DNA from: Mastigias papua
Taxonomy: Eukaryota; Cnidaria; Scyphozoa; Rhizostomeae; Mastigiidae
Length of the DNA stretch: 64,000 bases
Assembly: GCA_964019165.1 (NCBI GenBank)
Contig: OZ025274.1
Span: forward strand, 16,434,383 to 16,498,382
Direction: 5' to 3'
Part shown: one piece after another, positions 1 to 41,544 of the stretch
Layout of the letters: each line of letters begins with the position of its first letter
Numbering within the stretch: the first letter of the stretch is position 1
Notes under the pieces: model-generated
Database searches by the model: none
Seen by the model: the letters and a program-made list of their open reading frames with translations, nothing else
Told to the model about the DNA's origin: nothing
Made by a program: the position numbers and the translations under genes

Positions 1-222
1 CTTCAAATTCACTACTCAATATGTCAGATCAAGCACTCAGTTGGCTCTCCCTTCACCCAGAAATGAGTATCATACAAGGGCTACAATTGGTTACTTGGCA
101 TGTTAAATCACATAAATTTAACTAACATTGCTTTATCACTCAGGAACATAAACTATTACACAGTTTAAAGAAATGAAAGATTTGTTTTATCTACTCTGCT
201 ATTTGACAGCAGAATTTCATAC

Positions 223-343
223 CTGGAGTATTAACAACATCATACAGAGCCAGCTGATTGATTAATGGTGAATGTTTAAGTAAAAGTGATAATGGCTGTC
301 CAATTCCACCAGATGCACCAAGAACTGCAACTTTATGACTATT
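223..343 (-). CDS. MDH2: MDH2 exon 2 (NAD-binding beta-alpha-beta unit)
   Basis: 121 nt: 40 codons plus one base (phase 1 exit). Encodes the glycine-rich NAD loop GASGGIGQ and the following helix and strand ending [10 protein letters not shown]. Flanked by a TTTTGTAG acceptor and a GTATGA donor. Confidence 0.93.
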
Positions 344-2662
344 CTACAAAAGAGATTATAAGGAAATTCAGTGTGAAGATAATTACTATAGACAAAATGA
401 AGACAAAAACATATCATTTAAAATTATTCAGATAACAAGCAAGTAAGACATGAAAAACTCTATGTCAATTATACAGACTAATCACTAAAAAATTGCAAAA
501 CATGATGATGCTAATCACAGGTGATGAAAAATGGACCAGTGATAACACAAATGGTTACATACAGCAAAACACATGAACAGTAGACTAAACATAAAGTATA
601 AGATGTGGTGCAAATTACAAGAATAATACAACTGCAAATCAATGAGCTAAAGAGTTTCAATGTTTGACGCTGTCATTTCATCTAACACACTCCAATACCA
701 TTTTACAGTACTTCTTGAAGGGCATTTACTGTTCAAAAAGTGTGTGGACACTTTTGAAATTGGATGCGAAATCTCCACGAGAGAAATTTTGTTTAAAAAT
801 GTCAAAAGCAATTTTCATGACAACACCCTTATCAATTGTCCCTAAACTTTACTTGAAACGTCTTCAGTCTTTCAACCTACTTGATAGTGAAAAAGTTTGA
901 CTTTATCAACATGGAAGCACATGCTAAAAAGAGTTTTTTGCCAAGATGGTAGCGATTGAAACCAAAGAGCTGATTTATGAACAGAGGCTACAGAAAAAAG
1001 ATATCATAAACCGCCAACCATCACCAAGGAGATTGTTTGTTCTAGTAATCTTTTGTGACACCCTTCCAAATCCTTAAAAGTCAATAAAATGTTGCAAAAT
1101 TTATGAGCTTTTCAACTATTATTCTTTTTTGCTGAAATAAGAAGCCTGTGTCCAACAATCCTTATGCAAGTCAACCAACCTACAAGGTGTGATAGTATAA
1201 TATATGATGTTGCGATAATTCTTGGCAACCTGACCTTGGCAAATTTTCTACACTTCTTGTTTTTACAGGTATTGACAGCAGCAGACTTCAGGTTTTCAGT
1301 GATATTAAAAAGTTGCTGATTGCTTTTTCTTTCACCATGATAAAATACTACTTCTAACTTCTATTTGCACATCAGCTCATTTGTTTCAATTGCTGCCATC
1401 TTGACAAAACACTCACTATAAAGTTTGCTTACATGGTGACAGAGTAGCCTTTTTCACTGACAAGTAGCTTGAAAGGCTGAAGACGTTTCAAGGAAAGTTT
1501 AAGGACAATTGATAAAGGAGTTTTCATGAAAATTGCTTTTGAAAATCGTAAACAAAATTTTTCTGAGGATTTGCAACCAGATCTGAATTCCACATACTTC
1601 TTGAACAGTAGTGCATGTATCTATGCTCTATATGTAGTTAAAGTTTAGCATATGGGTTAATTAGTATATATGTGCATGATAGGGTAAATAAAAAGCTAAT
1701 GAATAAGGGGATTGAATGGGACACTAAACAAAATGACTAAAAATTACAAAAAATATGCACTATATATGATAGAAATATCTCATAGAATATTCCATTATAA
1801 ATAGCACTTTCCAAGCAGAAAGACCCAGGCTCTAATTACTCTGTTTCTTCATCCTTATCCATATTATTTGTATACATAGACATGCGTCCTTAGATACAAT
1901 TACCCAGAAGAGTATGGTAGTTTTCAAGGAGATCTCACAAGCACAAGATAGTTGCCAGGTGTCCATGTTCCTCGGTAAGGGTTGCCAGGCCAGACAGCAG
2001 AGTATGGCCTTTTTTGATGAAATATTGAGTGTGCATGAGCGAAGTGGAAGTGTGCACTTAGCTTCAGGTGTGCACTGGACCTCCTGGCTTATAACTTAAA
2101 ACTTGCCTAGCTATGACCAACAGTCACGCCGGAGCAATTTTTGCTTCAATGATACAATTATCACTACAATAGCTGGAAGGTATTTGCAATGAAATTCAGC
2201 TAAAAATAATTACACAACACCCTAACACGCCTTTCAGCGCCCTGCCATTCTCGTCTCCGAGTGTGCAATATCATTGGAAAAGAGAGTTTGAAGTGTGAAC
2301 TTGCCAAACTCGCTAGTCAGGTTGTCAGGCTCGCAGGCGTGCAATGACAGTAAAGGCGGCGAACTGGCCATAAACGCGTGTTTACAGTGACAATGGACAT
2401 GCAAATAAACTTATCCGGGTGCAGGTGACTTTCAAAAGCAACAATCCCAAGCGTGTGGTTGCCATATTTCTCAGTATGGGTCAAGTTTAGGCCTATCAGC
2501 CAACCACATCGATTCAGCTATATTCTCAATGAATGCAAAATTAACTGTTCTTCGATCAAAGTGCTACACAAGCACATAAGTAATACTTACTGTACTTGAT
2601 ACAGATATTGCCCTGGATGACAGAGGTGCACTAACAGAAATTCTTCGTAACAAGTGCAACAT
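223..2662 (-). CDS. MDH2: Mitochondrial malate dehydrogenase, first two coding exons (partial gene)
   Basis: Malate dehydrogenase interconverts malate and oxaloacetate with NAD in the mitochondrial matrix (TCA cycle, malate-aspartate shuttle). Two exons are visible on the minus strand. Exon 1 (2662-2591) encodes a 24-residue Arg/Ser/Leu-rich N-terminus starting [11 protein letters not shown], a typical matrix-targeting presequence. Exon 2 (343-223) encodes the start of the Rossmann fold with the dinucleotide-binding motif [10 protein letters not shown] followed by PLSLLL, as in animal MDH2. The donor after exon 1 is GTAAGT, the acceptor TTTTGTAG and the donor after exon 2 GTATG; the junction is phase 0, giving [16 protein letters not shown]. 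The rest of the gene lies left of position 1. The intron holds a large diverged inverted repeat. The targeting peptide and the GASGGIGQ context separate it from cytosolic MDH1. Confidence 0.93.
344..2590 (-). other. MDH2 intron 1
   Basis: Non-coding. Its main content is the diverged inverted repeat at about 727-1620. I see no coding exon or recognisable RNA gene in the remainder. Confidence 0.6.
727..1620. repeat. Large diverged foldback (inverted repeat)
   Basis: The left arm (about 727-985) and the right arm (about 1370-1620) are reverse complements over roughly 250 bp, with scattered mismatches and small indels. Shared stretches include ttgaaacgtcttcag, caattttcatga and tatcaattgtcc. The 385-bp spacer has no coding capacity. 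It could be an old foldback transposon or two copies of one repeat inserted head to head. No target-site duplication was identified. Confidence 0.7.
2591..2662 (-). CDS. MDH2: MDH2 exon 1 (targeting presequence)
   Basis: Twenty-four codons from the ATG at 2662 to the GTAAGT donor at 2590. I chose this ATG because it starts the Arg-containing presequence. The open frame extends upstream, but without a better start, and the upstream residues (Trp-rich) do not look like a presequence. Confidence 0.88.
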
Positions 2663-3080
2663 TTTGCTGGACAAGATTTCGCACGACCACCACCAACGTT
2701 GGAACAAGTTAACGAGAGATTGGAATTTGCAGCCTCGTATTACAAGTAACCTCTTTTTCACTACAACAAAGCAAATGATGGCGTCAGTATACAGCAGAGT
2801 GCTGTTCTACTTTCGTCTCACTCCCTTGTTACTTTCCAGCTCTACATGCCGTCTATTTTGTGCTCAATAGTTTTGTTCAGTTACCTTCCTCATTCATTTC
2901 TTCAAGGAGATTTCTTTTTACTTGCGAAGTCACACTCAATTGGCAAACTTGCTTCTTGTGAGGACCCAAGTTGGCTAGACTTGAAATGGGATTGGGAGAA
3001 AGTTCTTTACATTGTATTCTATAAAGTGGGCAAAAAGGCGTCACACATACTACAACAAACCAAGTAATTTATAAGTATAG

Positions 3081-3170
3081 ATAGAATTCAAGAAATAAAA
3101 TTACTCCATTTCAAACGTTTCGGCACAAGCCTGAACATTTGAAATGGAGTAATTTTATTTCTTGAATTCT

Positions 3171-3172
<2 letters not shown>
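3081..3172. repeat. Perfect 35-bp stem hairpin with hammerhead-like loop
   Basis: 3081-3115 and 3138-3172 are exact reverse complements. The 22-nt loop (3116-3137) holds cgtttcggcacaagcc, the half-core shared by the hammerhead-like repeats at 3.58, 12.45 and 38.6 kb. The right stem runs straight into a long (AT)n tract. Confidence 0.85.
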
Positions 3173-3492
<320 letters not shown>

Positions 3493-3570
3493 GCGCACTC
3501 AAATAGCTTCAATCACAAAGAAATTTTTTGAAGAAATAATCAGATACTCAAGAAAAAACTCCAACTTTTA

Positions 3571-3601
3571 AAACATTTCGGCACAAGCCTACATCAGTTC
3601 T
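3571..3601 (-). other. Hammerhead-like core repeat (family 2)
   Basis: On the minus strand: CTGATG, then AGGCTTGTGCC (a 3-bp stem-loop), then GAAA and a T/A-rich palindrome. This copy reads CTGATGT, so the last core A is changed. Stem I is not convincingly closed, so activity is doubtful. Confidence 0.45.
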
Positions 3602-3679
3602 TCAAAAAGTTTTTTTGCCTTGCAAAGCTCTGAAGTTTTATATAATGTTCAGTGATTTGCACAAGTTCATCAAGCCTTT

Positions 3680-3735
3680 CAAAAAGTGTTTTTTAAAAAT
3701 CTTGAAATTACGTTTTGGACAGTCTAAAAAACACT

Positions 3736-3778
<43 letters not shown>

Positions 3779-3838
3779 GTCAGTGTTGGTTTAGATTGTC
3801 CGAAACGTAATTTCAAGATTTTCAAAACACTGTTTTAA
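3680..3838. repeat. Inverted repeat centred on (AT)n
   Basis: About 50-bp arms, with the left containing ttgaaattacgttttggaca and the right its near reverse complement, flank a (AT)n core at 3737-3778. A few mismatches separate the arms. Confidence 0.8.
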
Positions 3839-4528
3839 AAATAACTGTCAAAATTTGACAGTTGTACTTGAAATTCTCAGACATCTTGTCGTTCTGCCTC
3901 AAATATATATGACCAAAATCTTAGGAGCTCTTAAGGAAGCAATATTCCAAAATAACTGTTTTTGTGTATTTGATCCTATAAATCCTCACATGCTCATTTC
4001 GGTTAATGCTGTGAGTTGATGATAATCCTAAATATATTTATTTCCAAAATTGATGTCCAGGAGCACCTTAGGATGAATTATTCCTTCAGATATCTAGGTC
4101 AAAGCTCAAAATAATTAAAGCTTGACTACTTGGTTTACTCCTTTTAAAAATGAAATTTTTACTTAAATAAGACCGTAATAACCCCTAGTTTGATAAGAAT
4201 GAATAGAACATCACAGGAAGAATTATTCCAAAGTGGAATTTATGATGATATAACAATCATCTACAGAATATGAACATAAGGTGAACGCAGTCATACAACT
4301 TGGAAAATATCGTTAACATAAGAGCTGAACGGCTGTTAATATGAAAAATCTAAAACTTGTTCACATCATACTTTAGAGCTTAAAAACAATGAAGTGGAGA
4401 TTGCGTTTTGTTCGCAAATCACTTAACATTACATAAAATTTCAGAACTTTACTTGAATTATTGCATGTATAATTTGGAGGGAAAATTTTATTTCGCTATA
4501 GCACGAAAAAGCGGGAACATTCTTTTAG

Positions 4529-4569
4529 CATACTGAAAGCTTTTTTCGTCCGACACTTGTCAGAGTATG
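4529..4569 (-). pseudogene. Defective hammerhead ribozyme (Penelope-type repeat relic)
   Basis: Same 41-nt unit as the intact copies at 62.5 and 63.2 kb: stem I CATACT/AGTATG, a short stem II, GAAA and the AAAGCTTTC stem III/cleavage triplet. The core reads CTGACAA instead of CTGACGA, which replaces catalytic G8 by A. Upstream on the plus strand lies the same family's gcacgaaaaagcgggaacat block. Confidence 0.7.
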
Positions 4570-5071
4570 AAACGTCGTAAAATTTTATTTACATTTTTTA
4601 CATCATTCTCAGATATGGAATATTCTTTCATTAGTGCTCCGAGAGTGTTTAGCTAAAAGGCAGGCTCGACAATAAGGGTTTAGACTAATACGAATGTAAT
4701 TATAGTGTCTCCTATGAACAATGGTTAGGTTCAAATATTGTTTTATATTCCTTTGATTATTGGAATATTTCTTCTGTAAATACTCTTATATATGCATTAT
4801 ATGGCAAATTTATGTACCGGTATCTACGTTTAACACTTTACTTCATTTTAAAACAATGATAAATAGGATTGAACCTCAAATCACTCGCTCAGTATACAGT
4901 ATAGGAACGCAGACAGTACAGGTGTTCTCGCATAAGTTTCATAACAAGGTCCTTCGTAGGGAGAAAAATAGAAGTTATATCGATATTAACAAGACCTTAA
5001 GGCTGTATGGAGTTCAAAGGCTAAGAAGCTCTCGAAAATATGAAAATATGGAAAAATAACATAGTATTGCT

Positions 5072-31473
<26,402 letters not shown>

Positions 31474-32112
31474 TGTTAAATTAAAGTTAAAATAAGTGTG
31501 TGTATACAAGTAATAATATGGTGCACAAGGCGACTCTATGTGCGATTCTAGAGTTCGTTTAGTCTCTTTACGCTAACTGTTGTTGTTGCTGCACATGTTT
31601 GAAAACGAGGCATTTGTCGTCTGTTGAAGATAAAGGTAGAATCAAGTAAGATGGAAAGAAAAGAGAAACTCTCAAAATGACGGAGAAAAGACGATGTAAA
31701 AAGGAATGAATGTAATGAAGTTCATTCCAGGAGATCATGGCGTCCCTTTTCATTTGTTAAGAAGACATCGTACACACAACGGTACGTTAATTAAGGACAT
31801 TGATTAGGGATGTATGAGATAGTACTGTACAATCATTAAGAATGGGTCTATATATAGTCGTAATTTAGATATTGCAGTATGGGTGCATGTGCATGTGCGT
31901 GAAATTTTAATAGCAAAACCTGTGCTACTGTTGACATTTAATAAGAAGCATACCTAGATGTATACCAGAATGCAGAGTTTGGCATAGTCGTATAGTTCTG
32001 TAGAAGTACTCGAGATTTTTTGTCGTAAATCATATTGATAATGTGCACCCAGAAATGGGTGTGGTAGGATATTGAAAGACAACAGGGCATGGTTAATGTG
32101 AATATTTTGCAA
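31474..32112. other. CHEK2 upstream region, divergent with MED19
   Basis: CHEK2 (minus) and MED19 (plus) point away from each other across this interval. I see no clear TATA box. An ATG at 31737 followed by GTTAAG would fit the phase of MED19's next exon and is a weak candidate for a first coding exon. Confidence 0.35.
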
Positions 32113-32123
32113 CTATCATAACG

Positions 32124-33447
32124 GCAACTGTAAAATGCAGGTCACCAGGTCATGTAAAATGCAGGTCACGCTGGCAGCCGCTTGCATTTTTATGAGAAGG
32201 CCACGCGGTTCAATCTATCGCATAAGGAAGCGAGGCTAGAGGCCGTCAATGAATCTGAAAATGTTTCGAGATGACAAATCCATAACTTGTCTGGCAGGGA
32301 TGATGCACGTTCATAGCTATATGCAATTATCAGATTGCAGTGTAGTTACTCTGTAACTGGTTGGCCACTTAATGTTTTGCAACACTTTTCTAGGAACCAT
32401 CTCTGTTAATATTGTATGGCAATGAAAATCAGGTATGTTGAGCTCTGACCGGTGTCTCTTGATACAGCCCATTATGAAATTGAATGCAATTTGCACCATG
32501 TTTGAGACACATTGTCTTTGTAGGCATTTCACTCATCCCTAGACTTGAAAAATTTGCCAGAAAACATGGGTAAAAGGTAAAATTTATAGCACTTTCACTA
32601 ACCATCTCTGAAATTACTTTTGTCCTCTCCACGATGTCTTGGAATACTTCAATCAAAAACAGTTGAATAATTTGCTTCCAAATAAAATATTTCTAATCAA
32701 TATGAATACAACCTTGCACCATTTGTTTCTACAAAACATATGTTTAAGGTTTAAAACCATTGATCTAGACTATAACCTCAACGTTTCTATTTTATAAGAA
32801 ACCTGGCCCAAGGCCTAGTAGTAAAGGTTTCCTAACTGTTATTCACAGTCTTTGTTCTAAAAGTTTCTTAAAAGTTCCATAAGTCGATAGAAAAAGTGTC
32901 AGTGACAATGAAAGCAGAACGGAAAACGGATTTTTGTATTGCTCATGAGGTTAAGGACACTAAAATATTGTAGTGGAAACTTTTTTAAATCCGTAGAGAA
33001 AAGTGGGGAGGGGGTTACGAAACTTTGAAAGAAAGCCCATAAAGTTCTACTGTTTCTTAACTCTTTCCTTGTAGTTACAAATGGTTCTTAAATTTTAAGT
33101 GTGTCTAGTACTAGGTTTCTTATAAACCTGTTTCATATGAAAACAATCGTGTAATCCCAATGATCGATGCTTATACGCGTATGTGTGCCTCTCAAATTCT
33201 CAGTGGCATTATTTCCCCTCTTCATTTGTTCAAATCCTGATTTACATTATTTTTTCCATTTTCTATTCCCTCTCTTGACAAACAGCTATTGCTTGCAAAC
33301 TGGGTACAAATGAAAAATGAAAAATACAGCAGACGGCTGCAAGCCATTCCCACAGCCTTAGCCACTTAAACAGTTCCAAGTAACTTCCTGTTTTGTGGCA
33401 TGGCCTGCATTTTACATGACCTGGTGACCTGCATTTTACAGTTGCCC
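32124..33447. mobile_element. 1.3-kb non-autonomous DNA transposon with composite TIRs
   Basis: The first about 44 bp (from gcaactgtaaaatgcaggtc) are the reverse complement of the last about 44 bp. Each TIR itself contains two copies of tgtaaaatgcaggtca. The 11-bp direct repeat ctatcataacg flanks both ends (32113-32123, 33448-33458). No ORF with transposase features. Superfamily not assigned. Confidence 0.78.
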
Positions 33448-33458
33448 CTATCATAACG

Positions 33459-34520
33459 ATAATAATGAATTGAAAATTGCTCCGTGAAAACGTGCATGCT
33501 GTTTGATACCTACAGAACCTTTCAAGGTGAGAAAAAGCAGAAAATAATTACTGGCCATACTTTCTAAGCCAGAGATCAAGCAGGCACTGCAGATGTACAC
33601 CTGAGATCAAATGCACACTTGCACACCTGACAAAGGTCATGTTCTGCAGTCAGGGATCTATAGCATCGCTGGATTCATTAGACTGGACCAGCTGATAGTA
33701 GACAGATTGGTGAGATTTTTGTCACAGGTGATTTATTTGGGACCATTCAAAGTACAAACAATCAATATTCATGGATTCTGAACCCCTGTCCCCCCTTCTA
33801 TGCTTTTGTAAGTTTTGGAAGTACCCCCTGTGCTGAGTGTGCATACTGCATCACTCCCACTTACATATTTGTATCTATTGTTTACCTCACTATTTTCACA
33901 GTTCACAAAATTTACTACACATCAAAGATATCTAAAATTGTCAGAAGTTTATTCAAATGTTGCATGTACAAACATAGGTTTAAGAGACAGGGGGTGGGAG
34001 GGCTACAGCTTCCAAGTTGGGCAGAAGTGCACTCAATTCTGGCAATTTCTTCTGAAAGAACAATTGGGGTTTTCCCAAAAATAGGTGTAGCTCAATATTC
34101 TAGACAACAACTTATTTGGGTAGCAGATCAATGATCCAGGTAGACAATTTGCAGCCCCCCCCCTTAAAGGTAAGTCCCTCTATGCCCATGTGTAAAAAGT
34201 TTATGGAAATGGATAAAACTCTGTCAAATTCTTCCACTTGCATCAGCAGTATAATGTTGGTATGACATTTTGCATGAACTGATGTGAATACATACTTTCC
34301 ATACAATATACATGCATTTGATTTTACTGATTTGAATGGTCTTGCTTGTATAATCTTTAAGAGAAACTTCTAGTTATTTAGAGTGCTTCACAAGTAATTA
34401 GCACAGTTGCCAAGTTTTGGTTGTCAAAATGCTGGAGAAATGGGTATGGCCATGTGACAGAGCTAAGGGGGTGGGGTTGGGGCTGACACTACCACCACTG
34501 CACAGTTTATTGAGGAAGCC
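33459..34520. other. Intergenic spacer
   Basis: No coding exon, RNA gene or element recognised. Confidence 0.4.
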
Positions 34521-34546
34521 ATCAATACATAGTAATATTTAAAAAA

Positions 34547-35097
34547 ACAAGACAATACATCATCATCATCATCATCATCATATATATACATTTAACGACA
34601 CAATGGTCGATACAAATGTTGTAACACAACGTTAATTCGCTGAGATATGTTTTGCATAAATCAAAGAAGACATCTGAATTCACTTGCTCAATAACATTGG
34701 TTGGCAGACTATTCCATAACGGTACAATAGAGTAAAAGAAAGAGTTTTTATCAACATTTACACGAGCAAACTTTAATGTGAGTTTTTTTGAATGGGAATT
34801 TCTTAAACTACTGTGAGTGTTTCTTTCAAAATAGTCAAAAGGGTTTAGAGCCACTTGACTGGTGAACATTTTATGAACGAATTTCAATTGGAAAAGTGTC
34901 CTTCTCGATTCTAAAGTATCCCACTTAAGCTCCTTAAGCATGGCAGTAACACTAGATGTTTGACGGTAGTCGTTTTTTACAAAGCGGGCTGCATGCCTTT
35001 GAACCATTTCCACCCTATGCTTTAATTCTTCGGTGCTTGGTGACCAAACTTCACAAGAATACTCGAGGTGGGGACGAACCAGTGACAAATACAATCT
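34547..35097 (-). pseudogene. 5'-truncated LINE, RT C-terminal fragment
   Basis: Minus-strand open segment matching the region after the RT catalytic box in many LINEs: SLVRPHLEYSCEVWSPSTEE, MVQRHAARFVKNDYR, PLWNSLPTNVIE. It ends in a (GAT/ATG)n tail at about 34558-34580. The upstream RT and endonuclease are missing. Confidence 0.82.
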
Positions 35098-35740
35098 CTC
35101 TTTGATATCATCAGAAACATGAAAGCAACAATTCTGAGAATGATTTGTTTGAAGTAGTGGATAGATGAAGAACAGACAGTGGGAAGTTTCAGTGTATTTT
35201 CAGATAGACAATTTTTGGGTATTTTTTCAAAATGTAATAAATACTGGAGGTCTCATAGCATTTTGCCATTGCTTGAGGCTGGCTAGAGGTAATGTTGAAA
35301 TGTTAGAGTCTCCAGCAGAGTGTGAGAGCCTTAGCAACTATGAATTAGTGTTTGAAATTTGCATGTGCATATATATGTTCATTGAAGAGTGCCCTCCCCT
35401 TACATGTTTTCATGCAATTTTTTAAGATTTCAGTTGAAGTGAAGCAAGCCATTGTCAGCTGATTGGGGTCTTGAAGATTTCTTGTTTCTTATCAACAGAG
35501 GGAAAGATGTATCTGGAGATGTGGGGGTATAGCAAGCCCTCCCCAATTTTATGGAATTTGTTATGCTAACATAGATGAATTAAATGTTGTTTCCTAACTG
35601 CAGAATGGTAGCCTACTATGTAGAAAGAGTGCTACATAGAACTATAAAAGGCAAGGACCAGTAAAGGCTCCATCTACAGCCCAAACAAATAATGCTTGAC
35701 CTATCCCTACATTATATGTACCATGTTTGCTCTATTTCAG

Positions 35741-40269
<4,529 letters not shown>

Positions 40270-40364
40270 GGACTTAATTTATCTCATGAAATCATTTTGG
40301 GTGCCTCCAGGGTTTCATGGGATGATTATAGCAGGAGTGTAGCAAGATATCACACACCTAAAAC

Positions 40365-40367
<3 letters not shown>

Positions 40368-40445
<78 letters not shown>

Positions 40446-40479
40446 ATTTATATATTTATATATTTATATATATATATAT
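40368..40479. repeat. (AT)n microsatellite with TTTATA interruptions
   Basis: About 110 bp, the right third interrupted by regularly spaced atttatat. Confidence 0.95.
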
Positions 40480-41376
40480 TAAGGAATAGTGTGAAAACCG
40501 TTTGAAAGATATTTGTTGTTGTTTGAAAATATACTGGTGTGAACAGAGGAGAAAAACAGCTCCCTCTAAGTGAGTAAAAACGAATCAAAATGAAAACGGA
40601 GTAATGATGACGAGGTGTCACCTATAAAGGCGGCAGAAAAGTAAAAGTGAACTTTAGCAACGACAATTTGCCACTTCAAAGCAATGAACGCGTATGATAT
40701 TTTGCACACCCGAGAAGTTGCAGGCTTGTGCCAGGGCGTTTGCTTGCGAAAATTTAAGTTGCCCTAGAAGATATGCAACAAGCCATAGACAAATCATTTC
40801 AATACTTTTCCATTAATGAGCAAAACCAGAGTTTTCTTCGACACTATATAGCTATGTTGAAAATTGGAGCCAAAGTCAATATAGTCATCTATCATTGCTA
40901 CAGTGGAAAAATGCAAAATGAAAAATTTATACAACAGCAGGGACTATTTAACCATTTGATGCTCTACATGCTCTGATGCTCTTCTTTCTAGAGAGGCAAT
41001 GAGCCCTCAGATTTGTAATTGGTTGAATGTCACATGAGAAGCATTCAAGAAGTCGAAGAACTGGAGAGTGACTCAGGATGCAAATAATATTACAAAAGCA
41101 GCTGCTTTTCTTTTATATTTTTTATTTGAAACTAAATGTAAAAATCAAATCCAACTTATGACTATATCAATAAATCTCCAGGAAGCATATTGTATAGGAT
41201 AGAAACTGTTAAGGTGACAACTACTGGCAGTCATGATCCAAGCAGAGAGCTGTTGCTAAATAGCATGAGAAGCAGGTTGTCAGCAATATTAAATTGAGAT
41301 ATCAAATTTTGTATATAATGAATGTGATCAATATCTTGTAAAGTGCAAGTTCTCACCTATGCTTTGTAGCAAAGAG
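40480..41376. other. Spacer between MED19 and MFSD1 (convergent ends)
   Basis: No exon, RNA gene or element recognised. Confidence 0.4.
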
Positions 41377-41544
41377 CTAGCAATTGACACTTGAACGCTT
41401 TGATGAACCAGATTTTAAGAAACCTTGGAAGTGGTCCTCTTGATTGTTCATGAGAGAGTCGGATTCATAATTAGAAGCACCCAAATCTCTTTGCACTGTG
41501 AGGGGTCGTGGTTTTCTTTTGGAGATCTTATTCAGGATGCCTCC
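41377..41544 (-). CDS. MFSD1: MFSD1 last exon (cytosolic C-tail)
   Basis: 55 codons plus stop, starting GGILNKISKRKPRPLTVQRD after TTTATTCAG. Human tail is GGNLNYSARQ. Ser-rich and hydrophilic. Confidence 0.88.
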   Translation of the reverse strand, partial: GGILNKISKRKPRPLTVQRDLGASNYESDSLMNNQEDHFQGFLKSGSSKRSSVNC

